Shown: piece after piece, positions 25,843-35,109 of the stretch
Layout: each line of letters starts with the position of its first letter
Numbering within the stretch: position 1 is the stretch's first letter
Source of the DNA: Limnobacter thiooxidans
GTDB taxonomy: Bacteria > Pseudomonadota > Gammaproteobacteria > Burkholderiales > Burkholderiaceae_B
Direction of reading: 5' to 3'
Length of the DNA stretch: 64,000 nucleotides
NCBI RefSeq assembly: GCF_036323495.1
Contig: NZ_AP028947.1
Location: forward strand, 2,852,001 to 2,916,000
Made by a program: the position numbers and the translations under genes
The notes under the pieces: model-generated
Told to the model about the DNA's origin: nothing
Seen by the model: the letters and a program-made list of their open reading frames with translations, nothing else
Databases searched by the model: none

Positions 25843-27234
25843 TTAGAATGGCAAATCCACATCGGGGGACACGGCCAGAATGGCAGCCTTGAATTCACCT
25901 TGAATTCGCGCCAGTGCCTCATCGGTATCCGCCTCAAAACGCATAACGACCACAGGTGTTGTGTTCGACGGGCGGGCCAGGCCAAACCCGTCCGCGTATT
26001 CGGCGCGCACGCCATCGATGGTGTTGACTGATTCAGAGCTGGGGAATTTGCCCTCAAGCTGTAGACGTTTCACGATCTCGAAGTTCACGCCTTCCGCTGT
26101 TTGCAACTGCAACTCAGGCGTGCTGGATGAATTCGGCAATGCATTCAGTTCAGCACTTGGGTCACTGCCACGCGACAAAATTTCAAGCAAACGGACACCG
26201 GCGTACAAGCCATCGTCAAAACCAAACCAGCGTTCCTTGAAAAACACGTGGCCGCTCATTTCACCAGCCAAAGGTGCGCCTGTTTCCTTCAACTTAGCCT
26301 TGATCAGTGAATGGCCTGTTTTCCACATCAGTGGTTCGCCGCCTGCGGCCTTGACCGCTTTGGCCACATGGCGGGTGCACTTCACGTCGTAAATCACCAT
26401 GGCGCCCGGGTTGCGCGCAATCACATCACGCGCAAACAAAATCAGTTGGCGGTCGGGGTAAATAATTTCACCATCCTTGGTGACCACGCCCAAGCGGTCG
26501 CCATCGCCGTCAAAGGCCAAGCCAATTTCGGCATCGCCGTTTTTCACACAGGCGATCAGGTCCTGCAGATTCTCGGGGTGGGCCGGGTCGGGATGGTGGT
26601 TGGGGAAAGTGCCATCGACTTCACAGAACAGTTCGGTGACTTCACAACCCAAGGCTTCGTACAGGGTTTTGGCGAATGCGCCCGCCACACCATTGCCACA
26701 ATCCACGGCAATTTTCATGGGGCGCGCCAGCTTGATGTGGCCAAGAATGTTGGCCAAGTAGTCAGGCCACACATTCAGTTCACGGTAGGTGCCCCGCTCC
26801 ACGCCGGCTACCACACCACGCACAGGCTTTTCGGTTTGAATCCATTTCAACAAACCCTGAATGGTGTCGCCATACAGCGTTTCACCAGCCACCATCATTT
26901 TTAAACCATTGTACTGGGGTGGGTTGTGGCTGCCAGTAACCTGTACACCCGTACCATTGCCCAGCAGGAAGGTCGCGAAATACACTAGCGGCGTGGCCAC
27001 CATGCCCACATCCACCACATTCACACCTGCATCGCGGAAACCATCGGCCAGCGCGCCACACAGGCGCGGTCCACTCAGGCGGCCGTCTCGTCCAACCACT
27101 GCTTCATTCTTGCCACGGCTCAACGCCAGTTGCCCCAGTGCGCGGCCGACGCAGTAAGCGGCGTCTTCGGTCAATGTGTCGTCCACGATACCGCGGATGT
27201 CATACGCTTTAAAAATAGAAGAAGAAATAGTCAT
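25843..27234 (-). CDS. algC: Phosphomannomutase/phosphoglucomutase
   Basis: The start MTISSSIFKAYDIRG at 27234 gives 463 residues, the same length as Pseudomonas AlgC; the frame is open further upstream but that stretch is not conserved in style. Motifs are the phosphoserine loop VTGSHNPPQYNG, the Mg loop FDGDGDRLGVV, the sugar loop GEMSGHVFF and the C-terminal phosphate loop RPSNTTPVVVMRFE. It interconverts 6- and 1-phosphates of mannose and glucose, feeding LPS and exopolysaccharide synthesis. Confidence 0.93.
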   Translation of the reverse strand: MTISSSIFKAYDIRGIVDDTLTEDAAYCVGRALGQLALSRGKNEAVVGRDGRLSGPRLCGALADGFRDAGVNVVDVGMVATPLVYFATFLLGNGTGVQVTGSHNPPQYNGLKMMVAGETLYGDTIQGLLKWIQTEKPVRGVVAGVERGTYRELNVWPDYLANILGHIKLARPMKIAVDCGNGVAGAFAKTLYEALGCEVTELFCEVDGTFPNHHPDPAHPENLQDLIACVKNGDAEIGLAFDGDGDRLGVVTKDGEIIYPDRQLILFARDVIARNPGAMVIYDVKCTRHVAKAVKAAGGEPLMWKTGHSLIKAKLKETGAPLAGEMSGHVFFKERWFGFDDGLYAGVRLLEILSRGSDPSAELNALPNSSSTPELQLQTAEGVNFEIVKRLQLEGKFPSSESVNTIDGVRAEYADGFGLARPSNTTPVVVMRFEADTDEALARIQGEFKAAILAVSPDVDLPF

Positions 27235-27348
27235 GGATAAACACCCGAAATAGTCGCAATTGGAATGAAGGGGCAATTCGCCTTTGTCGCACTGCCGCAA
27301 TTTACTCAAGGCATAATACTACTTTCAATGTTGGGATTAGATTTCAAA

Positions 27349-28182
27349 ATGGCCAACTATGTGATTGGCGACGTTCAGGGCTGCCTGGACTCCCTACTTG
27401 AATTGCTGGACGCAGTGCGCTTTGAGCCCACAACCGATGTGCTGTGGTTTGCAGGCGACCTCGTCAACCGTGGCCCGCGCTCACTTGACACACTGCGTTT
27501 TATAAAAGGTCTTGGTGCACAGGCCCACACTGTATTGGGCAACCACGACCTGCATTTGCTGGCCTTGTGGTGCAACAGTGGGCGCAGCCATGAATCAGAC
27601 ACCATTGCCGAAGTGGTCAGCGCACCTGATGGCGAAGAACTGGTGAACTGGCTGCGGTCTCAACCCCTGGCCCTGGCGTTACCCGGCCCTCAACAGGCCT
27701 TGCTTGTGCACGCCGGAATACTGGCTCAGTGGTCCCTCGAGGAGGCGTTGGCATTGTCCGCGGAAGTACAACAGATGATGTCTGGCCCTGACTGGAAAGA
27801 TTTCATGGCGCAGTTGTATGGCAACAAACCCAACCGTTGGGACCCTGCCCTGCAAGGCTTCGACCGCTTGCGTTTGATTGTGAACGTGTTCACTCGCATG
27901 CGCATGGTTCGCGATGACGGAAAAATAGATTTCAAATACAAGCTTGAACCCGCAGATGCCCCACCCGATTTGAAAGCCTGGTTTGAAGTACAGCGGGAAT
28001 TTCAACACGAAGGCCCGATTGTGTTTGGGCATTGGTCCACCTTGGGCAAGCTGAAAAACAAGGCAGGTTATTGCCTGGACACAGGCTGCGTGTGGGGCGG
28101 GCAGTTGACCGCCCTTCGACTTGAAGACGAAGCGATCATTCAGGTGAACGCGGTAGAACCACCTTTGCCCACCATACCCTAG
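27349..28182 (+). CDS. apaH: Symmetrical bis(5'-nucleosyl)-tetraphosphatase
   Basis: I use the ATG at 27349 (MANYVIGDVQGCLDSL), which aligns with ApaH starts; an ATG seven codons earlier is possible. The 277 residues hold the metallophosphatase motifs GDVQGC, GDLVNRG and GNHDLH, with the later HAGI and FGHWSTLG segments. It hydrolyses Ap4A to two ADP. It is divergent from algC and its stop overlaps the convergent plsC stop by four bases. Confidence 0.93.
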   Translation: MANYVIGDVQGCLDSLLELLDAVRFEPTTDVLWFAGDLVNRGPRSLDTLRFIKGLGAQAHTVLGNHDLHLLALWCNSGRSHESDTIAEVVSAPDGEELVNWLRSQPLALALPGPQQALLVHAGILAQWSLEEALALSAEVQQMMSGPDWKDFMAQLYGNKPNRWDPALQGFDRLRLIVNVFTRMRMVRDDGKIDFKYKLEPADAPPDLKAWFEVQREFQHEGPIVFGHWSTLGKLKNKAGYCLDTGCVWGGQLTALRLEDEAIIQVNAVEPPLPTIP

Positions 28183-28943
28183 ACCGACGAAACCCCGGCC
28201 GTCATGCTGCACAAGGCGGCAATTCTTGCATGCGCCTCGTCACTTAGGTCGTGGCGGGTTCGCCCTGTTGTGTCCATGGGCGCGTGGATATGCAGTTGAA
28301 CCACAAACCCGTCCCTGCTGTTGAGCAAAACCTGAATGTTTTCAAGCAGGGTCTGCTCACCCACAAAAGCAGGCTGGTCAGAAAACTTCCCGTCGGGGGT
28401 GAAATACTGCAGGCTGACGGGCAACAATGACACATTGGCCTGAATGGCAGGTTGCACAAAATTGCTGTGAAAGTGCAGCGGCGCCTTGCCCTCGCCTGTT
28501 GTGCCTTCTGGAAACACCGCCACGCAGCGGCCTGTTTTCAAAACGCCCACTGCCGCATGAATGACATCACGCACCGCGTGGCGCTTGCCACGTTCAATAA
28601 AAAGGGTGCCACTTCGCTTGGCCAGCAAGCCGCCAATGGGCCATTTTGAAATTTCGGATTTGGCAATGAAAGTGACGGGGTGAACGCTATTGAATGCAAA
28701 AATATCCAGCCACGACACATGGGTGCTGTACAGCAAGCAAGGCTTGTGAATGGCGTAGTTCGACTCTGGGGTTTCGTAAACCACCCTCACCTGCACATTC
28801 AGGATGGAAAGCAAACGCCGCGCAAAACGTCGCTCAATTCCTTCCTTGATGGCCTTACTGAACAAAGGCCAGAAAACCAGGGCCAACACAAAGCCACCCA
28901 GCAGGTGACACACCAAACAAGAAATCATCCAGGCTTTGCGCAT
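28179..28943 (-). CDS. plsC: 1-acyl-sn-glycerol-3-phosphate acyltransferase
   Basis: The 254-residue protein has an N-terminal membrane helix (about 7-28) and the acyltransferase signatures HVSWLDIF (HX4D box) and VFPEGTTGEG. It transfers an acyl chain to lysophosphatidate to form phosphatidate at the inner membrane. It ends the minus-strand run from yqgE through pyrC', 39 bases after pyrC', as in several Burkholderiales. Exact acyl acceptor specificity is inferred from family only. Confidence 0.88.
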   Translation of the reverse strand: MRKAWMISCLVCHLLGGFVLALVFWPLFSKAIKEGIERRFARRLLSILNVQVRVVYETPESNYAIHKPCLLYSTHVSWLDIFAFNSVHPVTFIAKSEISKWPIGGLLAKRSGTLFIERGKRHAVRDVIHAAVGVLKTGRCVAVFPEGTTGEGKAPLHFHSNFVQPAIQANVSLLPVSLQYFTPDGKFSDQPAFVGEQTLLENIQVLLNSRDGFVVQLHIHAPMDTTGRTRHDLSDEAHARIAALCSMTAGVSSV

Positions 28944-28982
28944 GGTTAACTGCCCTTGTGATTGAAGTTCTCGTGCCTGAAA

Positions 28983-30299
28983 TCAGGCAACCAGCACTTT
29001 CATTTTGCTTTTTTCAAGACTGCTGTAGCCCACATTGCCATTGACCATGGTCAATTGCACCTTGCCCTGCATCGGAAAGCCTGTGAAGGGGGTGTGTTTG
29101 CCCTGGCTGATCAGGCTGGCTTCACCCACCACCCAATCCACATCGGGATTGAACAGGCACAGGTCTGCGGGCATGCCTGTACGCAAACTGCCCGCCTGAA
29201 CCTTGATGATGTCGGCCGGGTTGCCACATAACAGTTTCACAATGCGGGCGGGCGGAACATTCTGTTCTCGCATCCATTTCACGGTCAAGGTCAGCAACAA
29301 TTCAAGACCTGTGGCACCCGCCTCGCTTTCAGCGAATGGCAACAATTTTGCATCATCATCCACCGGGGTGTGGTCAGAGCAAATTGCATCAATCGTGCCG
29401 TCGAGCAAACCCGCACGAATGGCATCGCGGTCGCGCTGCTCACGAAGCGGGGGAATCAAGTGGGCGTTGGGATCAAAAAATCCGATATCGAGGTCGGTCA
29501 GGTGCACATGGTGAATGGCCACATCGCAAGTGATGGGCAAGCCCTCAGCCTTGGCCTGACGAATCAACTCGATGCCTTTGGCAGAACTGATTCGACAAAT
29601 GTGCATGCGTGTACCGGTGGCGCGCACCAGTTCAAAATACGCCTGCAAGGCAATGGTTTCCGCCATCACCGGTATACCGCTTAAACCCATACGAGAGGCA
29701 TAGGCACCAGCGTGGGCCACACCACCCCGGCTAAAATTGGGTTCTGTCGGGCGTAAAAACACCGTAAAGCCAAAGTTGCGGGCGTACTTCATGGCCTGCA
29801 ACAGCACGCGCAAGTCACGAATGGGCGATTCAGCCTGCCCAAAGCCCACACAACCCGCCTCGGTCAGTTCCGCCATTTCAGTCAGGGTTTCGCCATTTAA
29901 ACCAGTGGTCAAGGCACCCAGCGGGTACACCTTGGAGAGGTTCAATTGTCGCGCCTTGAATTTCAACATCTCGATCAGGCCCGGCTCGTCCAGCACAGGC
30001 TCAGTGTCGGGTGGGCAAACCAGCGAGGTAATGCCCCCAGCCATGGCAGCCTCAATTTCACTTTCCAGTGTGGCCCTGTATTCATAACCGGGTTCACGCA
30101 AGCGTGCGGACAAATCCACCAGGCCGGGCAACACCCACAAGCCTGTGGCATCAATGGTTTTACTGGGCGCAAAGTCGGCAGGCATTTCACCTTTCGGAGC
30201 CACCGCCACCACGCGGCCCGCAGCCACCGCCACATCCATGACTGCATCGGCCTCAATGCTGGGGTCTATGACACGCCCGCCAGAAATCAACACTCGCAT
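28983..30299 (-). CDS. Non-catalytic dihydroorotase homologue (PyrC'/PyrX)
   Basis: The 438-residue protein has the class-I dihydroorotase fold, but the metal motif that normally reads DxHxHLRxPG is DLSARLREPG (residues 62-71): both zinc histidines are replaced, by Ser64 and Arg66. Pseudomonads and relatives have such inactive homologues that hold aspartate transcarbamoylase in a dodecamer. The place directly after pyrB supports that structural role. A separate active dihydroorotase must be elsewhere in the genome. Confidence 0.88.
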   Translation of the reverse strand: MRVLISGGRVIDPSIEADAVMDVAVAAGRVVAVAPKGEMPADFAPSKTIDATGLWVLPGLVDLSARLREPGYEYRATLESEIEAAMAGGITSLVCPPDTEPVLDEPGLIEMLKFKARQLNLSKVYPLGALTTGLNGETLTEMAELTEAGCVGFGQAESPIRDLRVLLQAMKYARNFGFTVFLRPTEPNFSRGGVAHAGAYASRMGLSGIPVMAETIALQAYFELVRATGTRMHICRISSAKGIELIRQAKAEGLPITCDVAIHHVHLTDLDIGFFDPNAHLIPPLREQRDRDAIRAGLLDGTIDAICSDHTPVDDDAKLLPFAESEAGATGLELLLTLTVKWMREQNVPPARIVKLLCGNPADIIKVQAGSLRTGMPADLCLFNPDVDWVVGEASLISQGKHTPFTGFPMQGKVQLTMVNGNVGYSSLEKSKMKVLVA

Positions 30300-30336
30300 T
30301 GCTTTTCCCTTATACGCAACTTGTGCGCGAATACAC

Positions 30337-31308
30337 TCAAACGCCCTTGCTGGACGAGGCCAGAATACTCATCACCGCCATGCGGACCGCGATACCAAAA
30401 GTCACCTGGTTCAAGATCACGCTTTGCGGACCGTCCGCCACCGCCGAGTCAATTTCCACACCCCGGTTCATAGGTCCTGGGTGCATCACGATTGCATCGG
30501 GTTTGGCATGCCGCAGTTTTTCTTCGGTCAGGCCAAAGTGCTTGAAGTACTCTTGGGCGGAAGGAATCAGGGCACCGGTCATGCGTTCTTTCTGAAGGCG
30601 CAGCATGATAATCACATCGCAATCCTTGATACCCGCCACCAGGTCGTGGTACACCCGCACACCCATGTTGTCCAAGTGGCTGGGCAGCAGCGTACTGGGC
30701 CCCACAGCACGCACTTCGGGACAACCCAGAGTGGTCAGCGCATGAATATCGGAACGCGCCACGCGGCTGTGCAGAATGTCGCCAACTATGGCCACGCGCA
30801 GCTTGGTGAAGTCCTGCTTGTAGTGGCGAATGGTGTACATGTCCAACAAGGCCTGCGTGGGGTGCGCATGCCTGCCGTCGCCTGCGTTGATGACATGGAT
30901 GGTGCCACCACTGGTGCGGTTCAAATGCTGCGCCATGAAGGTGGGTGCGCCGCTTTCGGAATGGCGCATCACGAACATGTCCGCTGACATGGCCGCCAGG
31001 TTGTCGATGGTGTCGATCAGCGACTCACCCTTGCTGGTTGAAGAGGAACCGATATTCAGGTTCACCACGTCGGCAGACAAACGCTTGGCCGCGATTTCAA
31101 AGGTGGTGCGGGTTCGTGTCGAGTTTTCGAAAAACACGTTGAACACGGATTTGCCGCGCAACAGGGGCACCTGTTTCACATCACGGTCGGTCACGCTGAG
31201 AAAAGACTCTGCCGTGTCCAGAATGCGATGAATCATCGCCTTGGGCAGCCCTTCAATGCTCAACAGGTGAATCAGTTCCCCCGCAGCGTTCAGTTGAGGG
31301 TTATTCAA
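30337..31308 (-). CDS. pyrB: Aspartate carbamoyltransferase, catalytic chain
   Basis: The 323-residue chain has the carbamoyl-phosphate loop STRTRTTFE, the substrate motif [12 protein letters not shown] and [13 protein letters not shown]. It condenses carbamoyl phosphate and aspartate in pyrimidine synthesis. No pyrI regulatory chain is present; the inactive dihydroorotase 37 bases downstream is the expected partner. It overlaps pyrR by four bases. Confidence 0.96.
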   Translation of the reverse strand: MNNPQLNAAGELIHLLSIEGLPKAMIHRILDTAESFLSVTDRDVKQVPLLRGKSVFNVFFENSTRTRTTFEIAAKRLSADVVNLNIGSSSTSKGESLIDTIDNLAAMSADMFVMRHSESGAPTFMAQHLNRTSGGTIHVINAGDGRHAHPTQALLDMYTIRHYKQDFTKLRVAIVGDILHSRVARSDIHALTTLGCPEVRAVGPSTLLPSHLDNMGVRVYHDLVAGIKDCDVIIMLRLQKERMTGALIPSAQEYFKHFGLTEEKLRHAKPDAIVMHPGPMNRGVEIDSAVADGPQSVILNQVTFGIAVRMAVMSILASSSKGV

Positions 31309-31811
31309 TTTGGTTTTACCTCCAGCTCCAGGCGGAAAGCACCCTGCTCATCCAGGGTCAATACAAAAGCTTCATTGGATTTCAAGGGCAAGTGCTTGCC
31401 CACATACTGCGCATCAATCGGCAGCTCTCGTCCACCCCGATCCAGCAACACGGCCAGTTCGATTTTTGCAGGTCGACCGAAGTCAAACAGGTGGTTCACA
31501 ATGGCCCGCGTGGTACGGCCGGTGTATAGCACATCATCCACCAGCAAAATGGTTCGGCCCTGAACTTCGAAGGGCACTTCGGCCGGCTTGGGGGCCTCTT
31601 TCAAACCACGTTCAGAAAAATCGTCGCGGTAAAACGCACTGTCGAGAAAGCCGCAAGGCAAAGTAAAGGCCAGGTCTTCATGCAGACGCTCGGCAATCCA
31701 GGCACCACCACTGTGAACACCGATCAAGCCCAGCTCGCTGCGATCGGGAAATGCTTTTTCAATTTGATCCCGCAAGCGGGCATACAAAGCTTCAGGATTT
31801 GGCAGACTCAT
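31305..31811 (-). CDS. pyrR: PyrR regulator/uracil phosphoribosyltransferase
   Basis: The ATG complementary to 31809-31811 overlaps the ruvX stop (ATGA) and gives 168 residues. The PRPP-binding motif reads [16 protein letters not shown], and the N-terminal part ([13 protein letters not shown]) is typical of PyrR. In Gram-positives PyrR is an RNA-binding attenuator; in betaproteobacteria, uracil phosphoribosyltransferase activity or an uncertain regulatory role is assumed. No attenuator precedes pyrB, since the two genes overlap. Confidence 0.88.
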   Translation of the reverse strand: MSLPNPEALYARLRDQIEKAFPDRSELGLIGVHSGGAWIAERLHEDLAFTLPCGFLDSAFYRDDFSERGLKEAPKPAEVPFEVQGRTILLVDDVLYTGRTTRAIVNHLFDFGRPAKIELAVLLDRGGRELPIDAQYVGKHLPLKSNEAFVLTLDEQGAFRLELEVKPN

Positions 31812-32242
31812 CGCCCCTCCAGGAAAAATTGCTCCAGAATCAGGCAAGCACTGCCCATGTCGACTCGGCCTTTTTGCTCGCGGGCGGCCTTGCCCCCCAG
31901 GCAGCTTTCCATGATGGCACTGGTGTAGCGTTCATCCACCGTGGCACACGGCAGGGAAAAGCGCCCCTCCAGTTGGCGAGCGAAGCGCTCACAGCGCGCA
32001 GTCATCTCGTTGTCCTCGCCATCGGGTTGGCGGGGAACCCCCACCACCAAGCCTTCGGGTTGCCATTCTTTAATCAGGTTTTCAATTTTTGCAAAACGCT
32101 GTTCGTCGTTTTGAGCCTCGACCACGGCAATTCCTTTTGCAGTTTTGGTCAGCGAATTGCCAAATGCAACGCCAATCCGCTTCAAACCAAAATCAAAAGC
32201 CAGATACTGGGTGGGTTTGGGCGAATGCATGGGCTGGGTCAT
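31808..32242 (-). CDS. ruvX: RuvX/YqgF, pre-16S rRNA nuclease / Holliday-junction resolvase-like
   Basis: The 144-residue protein has an RNase H-like fold: LAFDFGLKRIGVAFGN at the start with the first catalytic Asp, VDERYTS with the middle acidic residue, and an Asp in KGRVDMGSACLILE. The family is essential in E. coli and implicated in maturing the 16S 5' end. The gene starts three bases after yqgE, a standard pairing. Confidence 0.93.
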   Translation of the reverse strand: MTQPMHSPKPTQYLAFDFGLKRIGVAFGNSLTKTAKGIAVVEAQNDEQRFAKIENLIKEWQPEGLVVGVPRQPDGEDNEMTARCERFARQLEGRFSLPCATVDERYTSAIMESCLGGKAAREQKGRVDMGSACLILEQFFLEGR

Positions 32243-32245
32243 TGA

Positions 32246-32830
32246 TCAGGCATGCCCCGCTGCACCGCTCATCAAGGCGGGGTCGATGCCCAGCATGGCA
32301 TATGCGCCAGCAAATCGCTCTTCAAGCGGGGTGTCGAACAAAATCGTGTGGTTGGCAGGCACAGTCAACCAGGCGTTTTGAGCCAACTCCTGTTCCAGTT
32401 GCCCCTCGCCCCAGCCTGCGTAACCCAGAGTAATGAGCCACTTGGATGGCGCTTCGCCTCGGCCCACCGCTTCAAGAATGTCCCGTGACGTGGTCAGGGA
32501 CAATTCGTCGTTCACTTTGAGCGAAGAACTCCAGTCCAAAGGTTCGGTGTGCAGAACAAAACCGCGCTCGGCAGCCACAGGCCCACCCATCATGACTGGA
32601 AAATGAGCAGGCAGCGCATCGGGCACATTCACGTTGATTTTATCCAGCAGGCTGTGGATATCCAGATCAGTTGGCCGATTGATGACCAAGCCCATTGCCC
32701 CCTTGACCGAGTGCTCACACAAATAAACAACCGACCCGGCAAAGTTGGGGTCAAGCATGTTTGGCATGGCGATCAACAACTGACCGGACAAGCTAAATTC
32801 ATCGGATGTGGAAATTTCGGTCTCGCTCAT
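32246..32830 (-). CDS. yqgE: YqgE/AlgH family protein
   Basis: The start MSETEISTSDEFSL (ATG complementary to 32828-32830) gives 194 residues, the usual family length; the open frame extends upstream but without family sequence. Signatures are QLLIAMPNMLDPNFAGSVVY, MGLVINRPT and LGYAGWGEGQLEQE. The biochemical function is unknown. It heads the yqgE-ruvX-pyrR-pyrB-pyrC'-plsC run and is divergent from the photolyase gene. Confidence 0.93.
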   Translation of the reverse strand: MSETEISTSDEFSLSGQLLIAMPNMLDPNFAGSVVYLCEHSVKGAMGLVINRPTDLDIHSLLDKINVNVPDALPAHFPVMMGGPVAAERGFVLHTEPLDWSSSLKVNDELSLTTSRDILEAVGRGEAPSKWLITLGYAGWGEGQLEQELAQNAWLTVPANHTILFDTPLEERFAGAYAMLGIDPALMSGAAGHA

Positions 32831-32925
32831 GCCAAAATTGTAATGCCTTTTGACTGTGCGAAAGCGGGTGGGCGTTCCTCTACCCGCCTTTAAGCGCACA
32901 CACCAACCCAAATTAAGTTGTTCAC

Positions 32926-34428
32926 ATGCCTGCATCACTTCTGGAAAACCATCCACTGTCGACTCAACCCAAGCCGGGCCAATATGCCAAAGGCTTGATG
33001 TGGTTTCGACGCGACCTTCGAACACACGACAATGCAGCGCTGTTTTATGCCCTGAAGCACTGCACACAGGTGCATTGCGTGTTCGTCTTCGACAAGACGA
33101 TTCTCGACCAACTGCCAAACAAGGCAGACCGCCGCGTGGAATTCATTTGGGAAAGCTGCATGGCTCTGAAAAAGAAGCTGCAGGGCTTCGGTGGCGACCT
33201 GCACCTGATTTACGATCACTCAGAGAAAGCGATTCCCGACCTGGCCACAAAGCTGGGCGTTCAGGCTGTATTCACCAACAAAGATTACGAGCCCGCAGCC
33301 ATTGACCGCGACATTACGGTGGGCAAAACGCTGCAAGGCCAAGGCATTGAATTGTTCCGCTTCAAAGATCAGGCCATTTTTGAAGAAGATGAGGTGCTGA
33401 CCCAGGCTGGCAAGTTTTTCAGTGTGTTCACACCCTTTAAAAACGCCTGCCTGAAAAAACTGGACGCTTTTCACCTGACGCCCTACCCCAGCGAAGTGCG
33501 GGTTGCGAACTTGAGCAGTGAAAAAGACCTCCCGACCCCCAGCCTCGAAAGCATGGGGTTCGAGCGCACCAACCTGCTGGACATGATCAAGCCTGGTGAA
33601 GAAGGCGCGCTGGATGCCTTCGAGGATTTCCTGAACCGGATTGACAAATACAAAGACAAGCGTGATTTCCCAGCCGTAAAAGGTGTCAGCTACTTGAGTG
33701 TGCACAACCGCTTTGGCACCATTTCTATACGTCGACTGGCCAAGGCGGCCTACGACCGCTTCAAGTTCAATGGCGATGAAGGGGCAATGGGCTGGCTGAA
33801 TGAGCTGATTTGGCGCGATTTCTATTTCCAGATCATTTACCACCGCCCGGACGCGGCGGAAAAAGCTTTCAAACCCGAGTACGACCAAATTCAATGGGAC
33901 AGCGATGAAAAGGCGCAGCGGCTTTTCAAGGCTTGGTGCGAAGGCAAAACCGGCTACCCGCTGGTTGACGCCGCACAACGCCAACTGAACCAGACCGGTT
34001 TTCAACACAACCGCTTGCGCATGGTCACAGCCAGTTTCCTCACAAAAGACCTGGGAATTGACTGGCGCTGGGGCGAGAGATATTTCGCCGAGCATTTGAA
34101 CGACTTTGACTTGTCAGCCAACAATGGTGGCTGGCAGTGGGCTGCAAGCAGCGGCTGCGACGCGCAACCCTACTTCCGCATTTTCAACCCTTACAGCCAG
34201 TCAGAGAAATTTGATGCCGAGGGTAAATTCATTCGCAAGTACTGTCCGGAACTGGCCAAGTTGCCCAACAAGCACATCCACAACCCGGCTGAATGCCCGC
34301 CTTTCGAGCTACAAATGGCCGGTGTGGTTCTAGGCGAAACCTACCCACGCCCGGTGGTGGAGCACGATGTGGCGCGCAAAAAAACACTGGAACGGTATGC
34401 GGTGGTGAAGAAAGAAAAGACTGAATGA
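32926..34428 (+). CDS. phrB: Deoxyribodipyrimidine photolyase
   Basis: The 500-residue protein has the antenna-chromophore domain (GLMWFRRDLRTHDNAAL, about 23-40) and the FAD-binding helical domain with WLNELIWRDFYFQI, QTGFQHNRLRMVTASFL and the class-I CPD signature NNGGWQWAASSGCDAQPYFRIFNP (about 405-430). It repairs cyclobutane pyrimidine dimers with blue light. The N-terminus has about 20 extra residues; a later start cannot be excluded. It stands alone. Confidence 0.93.
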   Translation: MPASLLENHPLSTQPKPGQYAKGLMWFRRDLRTHDNAALFYALKHCTQVHCVFVFDKTILDQLPNKADRRVEFIWESCMALKKKLQGFGGDLHLIYDHSEKAIPDLATKLGVQAVFTNKDYEPAAIDRDITVGKTLQGQGIELFRFKDQAIFEEDEVLTQAGKFFSVFTPFKNACLKKLDAFHLTPYPSEVRVANLSSEKDLPTPSLESMGFERTNLLDMIKPGEEGALDAFEDFLNRIDKYKDKRDFPAVKGVSYLSVHNRFGTISIRRLAKAAYDRFKFNGDEGAMGWLNELIWRDFYFQIIYHRPDAAEKAFKPEYDQIQWDSDEKAQRLFKAWCEGKTGYPLVDAAQRQLNQTGFQHNRLRMVTASFLTKDLGIDWRWGERYFAEHLNDFDLSANNGGWQWAASSGCDAQPYFRIFNPYSQSEKFDAEGKFIRKYCPELAKLPNKHIHNPAECPPFELQMAGVVLGETYPRPVVEHDVARKKTLERYAVVKKEKTE

Positions 34429-34533
34429 GGTGTTGTTGATTTTGTCCGATCTTATGATGTTCACCTGTCTTTCCTTCACCCATAATCGGCGGTGCAATTT
34501 CGTTGATTCACACAACAACAAGGAGACAACACA

Positions 34534-34938
34534 GTGAACGCTTACAACGCCGTAATGCTTTACGCCGGATGGATTTTGGTCTTGGCCCTGTTCTACGCAC
34601 TGCCCCGCGTACCTCAAGCCCTACTGGGTCAAAAGCGGATTGACAGCTGGGAACGCGGCAAAGAATCAACAGACCCCATGTTTTTGCAGCGTGCAAAATC
34701 TGCGCACCTGAACTGCCTGGAAAACTTCCCGGTATTCGCAGCTGTGGTCGCTATCGCTGGCCTGATGGGTCAGATCGATACAATCAACGGACTGGCTGCA
34801 TTCGTGCTATATGCACGCATTGGCCAAACCATTTCCCACATTCTGGGCACCTCGTTCATCTTGGTATTTTCCAGGGCTACTTTCTTCCTGGCTCAAGTAT
34901 TCTTAACCCTTTACATGGTTTACCTGCTGGTCTGCTAA
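34534..34938 (+). CDS. MAPEG-family membrane protein
   Basis: The GTG start follows AAGGAGA by seven bases. The 134-residue protein has four predicted membrane helices and the MAPEG signature RAKSAHLNCLENFPVFA (about 50-65). Eukaryotic members use glutathione; bacterial members are poorly defined. It is monocistronic with its own terminator. Confidence 0.9.
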   Translation: MNAYNAVMLYAGWILVLALFYALPRVPQALLGQKRIDSWERGKESTDPMFLQRAKSAHLNCLENFPVFAAVVAIAGLMGQIDTINGLAAFVLYARIGQTISHILGTSFILVFSRATFFLAQVFLTLYMVYLLVC

Positions 34939-34957
34939 AAAGCGGAACACCTTGAAT

Positions 34958-34996
34958 AAAAGCCGCCTTGGGTGCAAAGCCCGGCGGCTTTTTTAT
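34958..34996 (+). terminator. Rho-independent terminator
   Basis: AAAAGCCGCC (34958-34967) pairs with GGCGGCTTTT (34983-34992), followed by a T-run. It closes the MAPEG transcript. Confidence 0.85.
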
Positions 34997-35109
34997 TACC
35001 CCATCGTTCAATTAATAACTTGTGTGACAAGCACTGGATTATTCGCTGCACATGCTCTACTCTGGAAAAAATAACGTAATAACAATACTGATATTCCTGA
35101 GGAGACACC

